A stretch of 7,660 bases of DNA, taken from an uncultured Oxalobacter sp. (lineage in GTDB: Bacteria > Pseudomonadota > Gammaproteobacteria > Burkholderiales > Burkholderiaceae_D). How positions within the stretch are numbered: the first letter of the stretch is position 1; every line of letters starts with the position of its first letter. This document shows positions 1-6,550 of this stretch, in pieces. The stretch is from positions 1-7,660 of the forward strand of contig CALGGD010000392.1 in assembly GCA_937916185.1 (NCBI GenBank), in the 5' to 3' direction. The position numbers and the translations under genes were made by a program. Below the pieces are notes generated by a model, which saw only the letters and a list, made by a program, of their open reading frames with translations, made no database searches and was not told where the DNA came from.

Positions 1-2
1 CG

Positions 3-1043
3 GTGCTGAAGGACATCAATCTTCAGATCCGCGCGGGCGAGTCGATCGGCATCATTGGCGGCACGGGCTCCGCGAAGTCGTCACTGGTGAATCTGATCAG
101 CCGTCTCTACGATGTGACGGGCGGGAGGATTCTCGTGGGCGGCGTCGATGTGCGGGACTACGACATGGAGGTACTGCGGAAACAGGTGGCCGTGGTATTG
201 CAGAAGAATGTCCTGTTCTCGGGCACGATCTATGACAATCTGCGCTGGGGTGACCCGGACGCGTCGGAGGAGGAGTGCAGACGGGCCTGCCGCCTGGCCT
301 GCGCGGACGAGTTCATCGAGAAGCTGCCTCAGGGCTTCGACACCATAACCGGCGAGCGCGGCGTGAAGCTGTCCGGCGGGCAAAAACAGCGGGTTGCCAT
401 TGCCCGTGCCTTGGCGACAGATCCCGACATCCTGTTGATGGATGAACCCCTGGCGGCGTTGGACATGAGACGCCGCCAGGAAATCCTGCCTTACCTGCAT
501 CGGTTGAATGCCGGGCTGAACATCCCGATCCTGTATGTCAGCCATTCACTGGAAGAGGTTGCTGTCCTGTCAGACCATCTGGTGCTGCTGGAACGGGGAA
601 AAGTCATGGCATCAGGGGCGACAGATGCAATGCTCACACGGCTGGACCTGCCATTGGCGCATTACGACAATGCTGCGGCATCAGTTACCGGAAAGATTGT
701 CGGAACAGATTCCGGATTCCAGCTGAGCATCTTCCAGTTTTCTGGCGGGCAGGTTTTCCTGCCGGACAGCGGTTACCAGACAGGCCAGTCATTGCGGTTG
801 CGTATCCAGGCGCGTGATGTCAGCCTTTCTGTTGAGAGGCCTGGGCAGACCAGTATCCTGAACATCATTGAAGCCGTGGTGGTGGGGCTGTCGGATGATG
901 GTAATGGACAGGTCATGGTGGAACTGGATGCGAAAGGGACACGGCTGCTCTCACGGATCACCCGGAAATCAGTGTCTGTTCTGGGGCTTGAGCCGGGGAA
1001 ACAGGTCTTTGCCCAGGTCAAGGGCACGGCGGTTGTTGAGTGA
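3..1043 (+). CDS. Chimeric ABC ATPase frame: ABC-exporter N-half joined to ModC C-half
   Basis: The frame is open to the left window edge, so the GTG at 3 is probably an internal Val codon. Residues 1 to about 127 resemble the nucleotide-binding domain of a half-size ABC exporter: Walker A GGTGSAKSS (19-27), Q-loop at Q67 followed by the exporter-like LFSGTI, and signature SGGQKQR (124-130). From about residue 128 the protein is typical of ModC, the ATPase of the molybdate importer: Walker B ILLMDEP (143-149), H-loop His181, then a molybdate-binding TOBE (Mop) domain at about 220-346. Importer ATPases normally carry SGGE where this has the exporter SGGQ. G+C drops across the same point. No natural family known to me combines an exporter front with a ModC back, so I read it as two partial genes joined at a conserved motif. 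The 3' part is a real modC fragment and would power molybdate uptake at the inner membrane. Family calls are firm; a natural fusion is unlikely. Confidence 0.85.
   Translation: MLKDINLQIRAGESIGIIGGTGSAKSSLVNLISRLYDVTGGRILVGGVDVRDYDMEVLRKQVAVVLQKNVLFSGTIYDNLRWGDPDASEEECRRACRLACADEFIEKLPQGFDTITGERGVKLSGGQKQRVAIARALATDPDILLMDEPLAALDMRRRQEILPYLHRLNAGLNIPILYVSHSLEEVAVLSDHLVLLERGKVMASGATDAMLTRLDLPLAHYDNAAASVTGKIVGTDSGFQLSIFQFSGGQVFLPDSGYQTGQSLRLRIQARDVSLSVERPGQTSILNIIEAVVVGLSDDGNGQVMVELDAKGTRLLSRITRKSVSVLGLEPGKQVFAQVKGTAVVE
370..400. other. Probable chimeric junction inside the ABC signature motif
   Basis: Upstream bases are very GC-rich and code for an exporter ATPase. Downstream bases have moderate GC and code for ModC. 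The switch falls within codons for SGGQKQRVAIARAL, among the most conserved stretches of all ABC ATPases, where unrelated genomes can share a run of identical bases. The Gln codon at 381-383 is still exporter-like, while the codons after about 395 read as ModC. Misassembly through a shared k-mer is the simplest explanation; homologous recombination is the alternative. Confidence 0.7.
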
Positions 1044-1167
1044 CCCTGTGGGAAAAATCCAGCTGTTTTCAAGAATGGTGCTGTCTCAAGCAGGTTTTTT
1101 GAAAGACTGTTAATATGGACATGTATCCTTGGAAAAAAGCTGAAAAACAAGATCAATGACAATGAAT

Positions 1168-1172
1168 GGGAG
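1168..1172 (+). promoter_or_regulatory. Ribosome binding site that sets the aldehyde dehydrogenase start
   Basis: GGGAG lies eight bases before the ATG at 1181, with a run of eight T filling the spacer. An in-frame ATG at 1166 overlaps this Shine-Dalgarno and would add the residues MGVFF, which are not expected in the family. The start at 1181 is therefore preferred. Confidence 0.65.
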
Positions 1173-1180
1173 TTTTTTTT

Positions 1181-2629
1181 ATGGAAAACCAGATTCCAAA
1201 ATATGACCTGCTGGTCAATGGCAGATGGGTACCCGCAGAGAATGGGGAATATTCAACCATCATCAATCCGGCGACAGAAGAACCGATTGCTTATGTCGCC
1301 GCAGGGACTGAAAACGATGTCGATACAGCCGCCAAGGCAGCGAAAGAAGCGCTCAAGGTCTGGAACGGCATCACTGCCGCTGAACGTGGACGCATCCTGA
1401 ACCGTCTGGCAGACCTGTTGGAAGCAAACCAGGCAGAAATCATCCGGATGGAAAGCCTGAATGCCGGAAAACCGATTGCTGGCGTCAGGCGTCAGGATAT
1501 GCCGGCGGCGATTGACACCCTGCGCTATTACGCTGGCTGGACAGACAAGATCATGGGGCAGGTGATTCCTGCCAGGACTGACGCCCTGACCTATACCATA
1601 CGGGAACCGGTTGGCGTGGTCGGTGCGATTGTGCCTTGGAATTTTCCTCTGATGATTGGTATCTGGAAGATTGCGCCAGCCTTGGCATGCGGCTGCACCC
1701 TGGTGGTCAAGCCTGCTGAAATCACACCGCTTTCCCTGATCCGTGTCGGGGAACTTGCGTTGGAAGCCGGTGTCCCGCCAGGTGTGCTGAACATTGTGAC
1801 GGGCAAAGGGCGTGTGGTCGGTGATGCGATGGTTGCGCATCCCTTGATTGACAAGATCACCTTTACCGGGTCGCCAGGTGTCGGGAAGGGCATCATGGAA
1901 GGTGCTGCGACCAATTTCAAGAAAATCACCTTGGAACTCGGTGGCAAGTCTGCGAATATCATCTTCAATGATGCCGACTTGGAAAGTGCTGTCCGTGGTG
2001 CGGCTTCAGGGATCTTCTTCAATGCCGGGCAGGTCTGTTCGGCAGGTTCACGCATCCTGGCACAGCGTTCCGTCTATTATGATGTCATCGACCGCCTGAT
2101 TGAGCGGGCGAAGAAAATCCGCATTGGCGATACCGCATCGGAAGATACCATTATGGGACCTTTGGTTTCCCAGCGGCAGTTCAATGCCGTGATGGACTAT
2201 ATCAAGGTGGGCAAAGAGGAAGGTGCCGCATTGGCTTATGGTGGGGAGCGCGTCGGAGACAAAGGCTTCTTCATCCAACCAACGCTCTTTACGCAGGTCA
2301 AGAACGAAATGCGCATTTCCCAAGAAGAAATCTTCGGCCCGGTTGCCTGTGTAATCCCATTTGATACCGAAGAAGAAGCGATTGCGATTGCCAACGGTAC
2401 CGCATTCAGCCTTGCAGCCGGTGTCTGGAGCCGGAATGGCACCCGTAGCAACCGGGTGGCGCAAGCCCTGAAAGCCGGGACTGTCTGGGTCAACACCTAT
2501 GGCTATACAGACATCCGCCTGCCATGGGGCGGTACAGGCCAGTCTGGCTTTGGCAGGGAACACGGTGAAGCGGCAATAGAAAACTTCACAGAACCCAAGA
2601 CCATCTGGGTCAATCTGCAGGAACGGTAA
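1181..2629 (+). CDS. NAD-dependent aldehyde dehydrogenase family protein
   Basis: A cytosolic enzyme predicted to oxidise an aldehyde to a carboxylic acid with NAD+. At 482 residues it has the usual family length and appears complete. Visible signatures are PWNFP with the oxyanion Asn154, cofactor-binding KPAE (Lys177, Glu180; the Glu favours NAD over NADP), FTGS (228-231), LELGG with general-base Glu252, the nucleophile Cys286 in NAGQVC, and EIFGP with cofactor-binding Glu383. The C-terminal SGFGRE segment (455-460) is typical of betaine/phenylacetaldehyde-type members, but the substrate cannot be read from sequence, so no gene symbol is given. The gene follows the modC fragment after a 137-base gap with no clear terminator. 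Its own promoter is not obvious, so read-through from the modC side is possible. It converges with the - strand block. Confidence 0.95.
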   Translation: MENQIPKYDLLVNGRWVPAENGEYSTIINPATEEPIAYVAAGTENDVDTAAKAAKEALKVWNGITAAERGRILNRLADLLEANQAEIIRMESLNAGKPIAGVRRQDMPAAIDTLRYYAGWTDKIMGQVIPARTDALTYTIREPVGVVGAIVPWNFPLMIGIWKIAPALACGCTLVVKPAEITPLSLIRVGELALEAGVPPGVLNIVTGKGRVVGDAMVAHPLIDKITFTGSPGVGKGIMEGAATNFKKITLELGGKSANIIFNDADLESAVRGAASGIFFNAGQVCSAGSRILAQRSVYYDVIDRLIERAKKIRIGDTASEDTIMGPLVSQRQFNAVMDYIKVGKEEGAALAYGGERVGDKGFFIQPTLFTQVKNEMRISQEEIFGPVACVIPFDTEEEAIAIANGTAFSLAAGVWSRNGTRSNRVAQALKAGTVWVNTYGYTDIRLPWGGTGQSGFGREHGEAAIENFTEPKTIWVNLQER

Positions 2630-2654
2630 TTACAGTTTGATGCCGGTAGGGAAA

Positions 2655-2685
2655 GACGCCATCATGCCTGATGCATGGTGGTGTC
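2655..2685. terminator. Candidate bidirectional hairpin terminator between convergent genes
   Basis: The arms GACGCCATCATGC and GCATGGTGGTGTC flank the five-base loop CTGAT. They form a 13-pair stem with two G-U wobbles. The hairpin lies 25 bases after the aldehyde dehydrogenase stop and 68 bases beyond the stop of the opposing gene. The flanking T tracts are weak on both strands (CTCTTCC on +, CTTTCCC on -), so intrinsic termination is plausible but not certain. Confidence 0.5.
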
Positions 2686-2753
2686 CTCTTCCGTTGGATG
2701 GTTAAAAACCCTTAACTGTCACGAAACAACGGGAAACGGCTTTTATCTCCCTG

Positions 2754-3530
2754 TTAATCCCCGGTTCCTTTCATCCAGTCATACAGGTCATCAACCCAGT
2801 TGACCGCTTTCAGCCTGCTTGCCCTGCGGATGTCTTCCGCCTGCTGGTAAAGCGTTTCAAAATCAATGACTGGGGCTTCCTTGAACGCAATGGCAACCAT
2901 GTTGCCGCCATCCACTTCCCGTAACCAGGTCACCGCATCAAAACAGGCCTGCAGGTTGGCGATGGTCTGCCCACGGTTCGACTGTTCGCCGAAGATATTG
3001 ATGGTCAAGATTCCCTGTGGTGTCATTGCATCGGCACATTGCCGGAAAAATGCCTCGGAATCAAAGACTGGTGCCTGGGCATCTTGGTCATACAAATCAA
3101 TCTGAAGGATGTCGATGCTTTGCCTGCCCTGTTGGGATGCGATGTAATCTGCGGCATCCATCCGGATGACGCTCAACCGCTCATCATCGGGAGGCAGATG
3201 GAATGTCGCCCGGCAGACCTTGATGACATTGGGGTTCAGCTCAATGGCGGTTATGCGGCTTTCAGGGAAGTAGTGGTAACAGAATCGGGTCAGAGAGCCA
3301 GCCCCCAGTCCCAGTTGCACAATATGGCTTGGCTGGCTGTTGAACAGCATCCATGCCATCATCTGCTGGACATAATCAAAAACAATGTCGTTTGGGTGGG
3401 CAAGCCGCATGCCGCCTTGAATCCAGTCTGTGCCAAGATGCAGGTTCAGGACGCCTTTGAATTCAGTCATCGTCACCTTTGGATAATTTTTATCCTGCTT
3501 CAAGGTGATAAGTTCATCCAATAGGCTCAT
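2754..3530 (-). CDS. Spermidine synthase-like (class I methyltransferase-fold) protein
   Basis: A 258-residue protein with a Rossmann-like fold of the spermidine synthase/SAM-dependent methyltransferase superfamily. Motif I is QLGLGAGSL (72-80), the second-strand acidic residue is Glu97 in IELNP, an acidic MDAAD follows (124-128), and IDLYD (144-148) occupies the place where aminopropyltransferases carry their catalytic Asp region. The N-terminal strand region is short compared with true SpeE enzymes and the canonical GGDGG-type motif is absent. The substrate is therefore unknown and polyamine synthesis should not be assumed. The ATG at 3530 lies 19 bases after the stop of the upstream pseudouridine synthase gene, and no strong Shine-Dalgarno is seen in that gap (AAGTAG at best), so translation may depend on the upstream gene. 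It is the last gene of the leftward block. The fold is confident, the function is not. Confidence 0.85.
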   Translation of the reverse strand: MSLLDELITLKQDKNYPKVTMTEFKGVLNLHLGTDWIQGGMRLAHPNDIVFDYVQQMMAWMLFNSQPSHIVQLGLGAGSLTRFCYHYFPESRITAIELNPNVIKVCRATFHLPPDDERLSVIRMDAADYIASQQGRQSIDILQIDLYDQDAQAPVFDSEAFFRQCADAMTPQGILTINIFGEQSNRGQTIANLQACFDAVTWLREVDGGNMVAIAFKEAPVIDFETLYQQAEDIRRASRLKAVNWVDDLYDWMKGTGD

Positions 3531-3549
3531 TTATTCTACTTTTTGAAAA

Positions 3550-4482
3550 TCATTTGGGTTCTGTCAAAGACTGCGCTGCCAGCTGTTGGGTGCTATGGAA
3601 CTGCCTGTCTGTCTTTGTCACCGGGTCAATGAAAGCAATCGAACGGGCAAGCAGCTGCAATGGATGACGGTATTCTTCTGCCAGCGTGACTTCCGTCACC
3701 GCTTCTGGCAGATGGTCTGGGTAAATCCTGTCGTTCAGGATGGGTATGCCCATTGCCATCATCTGCACTCGCAGCTGGTGTTTACGGCCTGTGAACGGTT
3801 CAAGGCGGTAATGCGCATAGTCTTGGTTGTGCTGGAGGATGCTGACCAAGGTTTCCGCGTTTGGCGTACCCTCACCGACAGCCATCTGCATGAAGTTGTC
3901 GTCACGCTGGAAAACCTGATGACGGCAGAGGGTTGGTTCCGTCAGCGATTCACGGTAGGGGGCGATGGCTTCATAAATTTTGGAGACAGCCCGTGTCCGG
4001 AACAGTTTCTGGTAGTCATTGCGTTCTTCAGGGCGCACGGCAAACAGCACCAGCCCTGCCGTTTCACGGTCGATGCGGTGGATTGGCGACAGTGTGTCGA
4101 TACCCAGTTTGCGGCGCAGACGGATTAGCAACGTTTCTTGGATATACCGCCCTGATGGGATGACTGGCAGGAAATGCGGTTTGTCTGCGACCACCAGATG
4201 CTCATCCTGATACAGGACGGTCTCTTCAAAGGGAATCTGCCATTCGTGTTCCAGATACCGGTAATAATAGAGTTTCCTGCCTGCCTGATGACGGGTGTTC
4301 AGCGTGATGGGGACTCCCTGTTCATCCAGGACTTCGCCTTTCTGGATGCGTTGTTCCCATTGTTCCCGTGTGACAGCGGGAATCCGCTCGACCAGGAAAT
4401 CCACGCATGACAGCCAGTCTCCTGGTGGCATGACAACACGGCTGGGGTTGACACCATTCAGGCAGGGGAGCGGCTTTTTCAT
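3550..4482 (-). CDS. RluA-family RNA pseudouridine synthase
   Basis: A 310-residue cytosolic enzyme predicted to isomerise uridine to pseudouridine in rRNA or tRNA. The N-terminal 20-75 segment resembles a small S4-like RNA-binding region. The catalytic domain begins near LYQDEHLVVADKP (90-102) and carries the family hallmark HRIDRETAG (135-143), with Asp138 as the catalytic nucleophile. It continues through TGRKHQLRV (231-239) and HPLQLLAR (273-280). Length and motifs indicate an intact gene. Which RNA position it modifies (RluA, RluC, RluD or TruC type) cannot be decided here. Its ATG overlaps the stop of the upstream secreted-protein gene as ATGA (4479-4482), which suggests translational coupling. 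The spermidine synthase-like gene follows 19 bases after its stop. Confidence 0.93.
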   Translation of the reverse strand: MKKPLPCLNGVNPSRVVMPPGDWLSCVDFLVERIPAVTREQWEQRIQKGEVLDEQGVPITLNTRHQAGRKLYYYRYLEHEWQIPFEETVLYQDEHLVVADKPHFLPVIPSGRYIQETLLIRLRRKLGIDTLSPIHRIDRETAGLVLFAVRPEERNDYQKLFRTRAVSKIYEAIAPYRESLTEPTLCRHQVFQRDDNFMQMAVGEGTPNAETLVSILQHNQDYAHYRLEPFTGRKHQLRVQMMAMGIPILNDRIYPDHLPEAVTEVTLAEEYRHPLQLLARSIAFIDPVTKTDRQFHSTQQLAAQSLTEPK

Positions 4483-4907
4483 TTTTTTACGGTTTCATCG
4501 GCAGGTGCGGTTTCAATGCCCATATGATGGAACCAGTCGTATTTCCCCATACAGAGCCAATCATAAATGGATTGGTTCAGTTCTTTCGGATTGACATCAT
4601 CATAGTTGGCATCATCTGTCGATGCAAAAAAACGTTTGCCATCTTTCAGGAAAATGACCGCCCTGGCGTTCTTGACACGTTTTGCCTTGCAGTCAGCCTG
4701 GTAGTAATAAAGGACATGGGAGGCTTCATCTTGCCCTGAGTCTTCAATCTTGATCCATCCCTTATGGTTGTCAAGGTCAAGGCTTTTGGCATCGCCGTAG
4801 GTCTTGACCTTGCCATCCCCTGAACCAGCAAGATAAAACCATGCCTCGGCATTTGCCGTCAGGGAAAGCAGGCAAAGGAAAAGTGCTGTCAGTGATTTCT
4901 TCGTCAT
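4479..4907 (-). CDS. Small secreted protein resembling surface-adhesin protein E
   Basis: A 142-residue protein with a clear Sec signal peptide: basic MTKK, a hydrophobic stretch at 5-17, and an ANA|E cleavage site after residue 20. Cys12 lies in the hydrophobic core without a proper lipobox, so a lipoprotein is unlikely. The mature part of about 122 residues is rich in Trp, Tyr, Asp and Lys. It has two cysteines (Cys73 and Cys119) that could form a disulfide in the periplasm. The alternation of an early Trp, a WIKIED segment, YYYQADC and a late KDGKRF strand recalls the adhesin-E-like domain found in many betaproteobacterial envelope proteins. That resemblance is from memory and moderate, and the biological role is unknown. 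Its stop overlaps the pseudouridine synthase start. Confidence 0.8.
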   Translation of the reverse strand: MTKKSLTALFLCLLSLTANAEAWFYLAGSGDGKVKTYGDAKSLDLDNHKGWIKIEDSGQDEASHVLYYYQADCKAKRVKNARAVIFLKDGKRFFASTDDANYDDVNPKELNQSIYDWLCMGKYDWFHHMGIETAPADETVKK

Positions 4908-4912
4908 GGTTG

Positions 4913-4917
4913 CCTTT
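4913..4917 (-). promoter_or_regulatory. Ribosome binding site of the secreted-protein gene
   Basis: On the - strand AAAGG stands five bases before the ATG at 4907, a good Shine-Dalgarno placement that supports this start. Because the gene has its own clear site, it does not need coupling to the methyltransferase gene, which ends 49 bases upstream. Confidence 0.6.
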
Positions 4918-4956
4918 CAGTGTCAGGATTAAAATGGACTGTCCTCAGTTTTTGCA

Positions 4957-6540
4957 TCAACCTGCAGTCAACTGTTTACTGGCGGTTTTCTCTGCATACA
5001 GTTTGAACAGATGGGCAACGATTTTCTCTTCGTCACCATTGAAATCTACGCCATAGGCATCTTCTACCGCTGCATCCAGTGCCTTGTGCGCTGCCAGTAG
5101 GATCTCAGGCATCTTGTCCCGCTTGTATAAATCTCCAATCTTCGCCTCTGCATACCTATTGCGAATATCAAGGATTGTCGCAGCGCATTGTTCTATCATT
5201 TTTGAATGTTCTTCTGAAGCAGTGGGCCATATGAATGTGTTATAGACAAGGTCTTTCGCATATCTATAGTCGCTTTTCATACGCCCAGCAACCATGCGTA
5301 TCCATGCATTATGAAACTGTGATGACATTACACCGAAATGGTACATATTTGCCGATGGAACTAAATATGCAAGGTCACTGGCTATAATCTCGTTGCTTAC
5401 AAATGCGATGGGAATATAATCACGCCTCTCTGATGAAACTCGTGGAACGAGAAGGTAATTACCATCGCCAACCGGTTGTGCAATCTGTGCGAAAAGCATT
5501 GGTGTTTCTGCAAACTTGCGTGTAGCGGCTGCTTTACTCGCCAACCTCTCATCACGAACCTGATTAACCCGTTCAACAACAGGTGGGCATTGGGCAATCT
5601 CATCGGGGTCAACATCAACAAGCCAGAGACAGTAACGCTCTTTTCTGTTCAAGAATTCTTCGGCCCCCCAGTAAGGACGTATCCACTTTTCACAAATAGG
5701 GCTGGAGGCAATAAAAGTGTTCCGCTGTTCTGCCGTCAATGTAAACCCCTTGCTACGGGGCATAGAACCGAACCTCATCTGTGGCACATTACTCAATGGT
5801 ACAGAAACCTCAGTGACATAAATGTCATTTCCTGGCATAAGATAGCCGTTGATATGATTAGTCTCGACAACAGAGCCGTTAGGAATATAAATGAATTTCA
5901 GGTTTTTCTGATAACACTGTTCACTGAATCCAATAATCACAACATGAACATGCGCTTTGTCAGATGCTTCGTTGTTCCAAATAAAAGTCCTGTAACCAAA
6001 ATCTATATCAAAGCCTAAATGTTCTTTCATGTAGCGCCAAAAAATACCAACAGCTAAACCTTGACATATAGAATTAGTGGATACAAAACAGCAGCTAATG
6101 CGCCGTCCCTTCGCATACTCAGCAGCTTTCACATACCATGCTGTTACGTAGTCAAGCTCACCAACCCCCTTTAAATTACAGAAGATATCCTTTATCTCTT
6201 CTTTCTGTATGCGATTCATTTGCATGCCACCATAGAACGGCGGATTTCCCATGATGTATGAGCACTGCGAAGCGGGCAATACCTCATTCCAATCCATGCG
6301 CAAGGCATTGCCGTGCACGATATTTGCCCGGTCATGCAGGGGAAAATCATCACCGCCCACATCGTAGAACATCAAGGTTTCGCCATTGGCCTTCAACCGT
6401 GAAATCCACAGGGCGGTTTCAGCGACCGAGACAGCGAAATCGTTGATTTCGATGCCATAGAACTGGCTCAGTCTGATACGGTCCCCAAACTCTTCTTCAT
6501 CGGCAAAACCGATGCCCGTCTGTCCCTGCCGCAGTTCATT
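4957..6540 (-). CDS. MmeI-like DNA N6-adenine methyltransferase / type IIG restriction protein, N-terminally truncated
   Basis: About 527 residues are retained, counted from the codon at 6538-6540. They resemble the C-terminal part of MmeI-type enzymes, which are about 900 residues long. Such enzymes combine an N-terminal nuclease, an adenine-N6 methyltransferase and a target-recognition domain. Visible here are FYGIEINDF (27-35), catalytic motif IV NPPF (99-102), DYVTAWYVK (130-138), FVSTNS (152-157), the start of the target-recognition domain around QMRFGSMP (254-261), and YCLWL (303-307). The typical C-terminal tail with AYGVDF follows near 495. SAM-binding motif I and any nuclease domain are missing because the sequence switches at about 6540 to an unrelated gene on the other strand. 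The frame stays open to a TAA near 6637, but those residues do not belong. A TTG at 6396 is internal, not a start. The middle is AT-richer than the neighbouring genes (5941-6000 is 23/60 G+C), as is common in exchanged restriction genes. As it stands the gene is non-functional. Confidence 0.88.
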   Translation of the reverse strand, partial: NELRQGQTGIGFADEEEFGDRIRLSQFYGIEINDFAVSVAETALWISRLKANGETLMFYDVGGDDFPLHDRANIVHGNALRMDWNEVLPASQCSYIMGNPPFYGGMQMNRIQKEEIKDIFCNLKGVGELDYVTAWYVKAAEYAKGRRISCCFVSTNSICQGLAVGIFWRYMKEHLGFDIDFGYRTFIWNNEASDKAHVHVVIIGFSEQCYQKNLKFIYIPNGSVVETNHINGYLMPGNDIYVTEVSVPLSNVPQMRFGSMPRSKGFTLTAEQRNTFIASSPICEKWIRPYWGAEEFLNRKERYCLWLVDVDPDEIAQCPPVVERVNQVRDERLASKAAATRKFAETPMLFAQIAQPVGDGNYLLVPRVSSERRDYIPIAFVSNEIIASDLAYLVPSANMYHFGVMSSQFHNAWIRMVAGRMKSDYRYAKDLVYNTFIWPTASEEHSKMIEQCAATILDIRNRYAEAKIGDLYKRDKMPEILLAAHKALDAAVEDAYGVDFNGDEEKIVAHLFKLYAEKTASKQLTAG

Positions 6541-6550
6541 GAGCAGTGGT
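6525..6550. other. Probable chimeric junction between MmeI-like gene and M16 peptidase
   Basis: To the left, the - strand codes for MmeI-like residues (LRQGQTGIGFADEEEF, then FYGIEIN). To the right, the + strand codes for M16 residues (EQWCWLNSERLITPVF). Neither protein keeps its N-terminus. The exact breakpoint is blurred because both frames stay open across it for a short distance. No inverted repeat, target duplication or transposase is seen, so a mobile-element insertion is not supported. Misassembly is favoured. Confidence 0.65.

Noticed and set aside
81..545. Open frame of 154 codons on the - strand across the first junction
   Set aside because: It is antisense to the ABC ATPase motifs and crosses a probable chimeric join, so its length carries no meaning.
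1066..1100. Possible terminator after the modC fragment, with a T-run at 1095-1100
   Set aside because: Only a four-base stem (TGCT/AGCA) can be formed before the T-run, too weak to call.
1099..1127. Possible sigma-70 promoter, TTGAAA with TGTATC 17 bases later, before the aldehyde dehydrogenase
   Set aside because: The -10 match is poor, and similar matches occur by chance in AT-rich gaps.
1253..1840. Long open frame on the - strand opposite the aldehyde dehydrogenase gene, and another at 2048-2563
   Set aside because: Both lie wholly inside a strongly supported dehydrogenase gene, and their translations show no recognisable motif.
3586..4128. Open frame of 180 codons on the + strand opposite the pseudouridine synthase; similar at 3039-3524 and 5476-6018
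   Set aside because: They are antisense to genes with clear catalytic motifs and have no credible ribosome site or family likeness.
4908..4956. Possible promoter in the gap between the MmeI-like gene and the secreted-protein gene
   Set aside because: TTGATG and a TTTAAT-like box are present on the - strand, but the spacing of 20 or more bases is too long to support a call.
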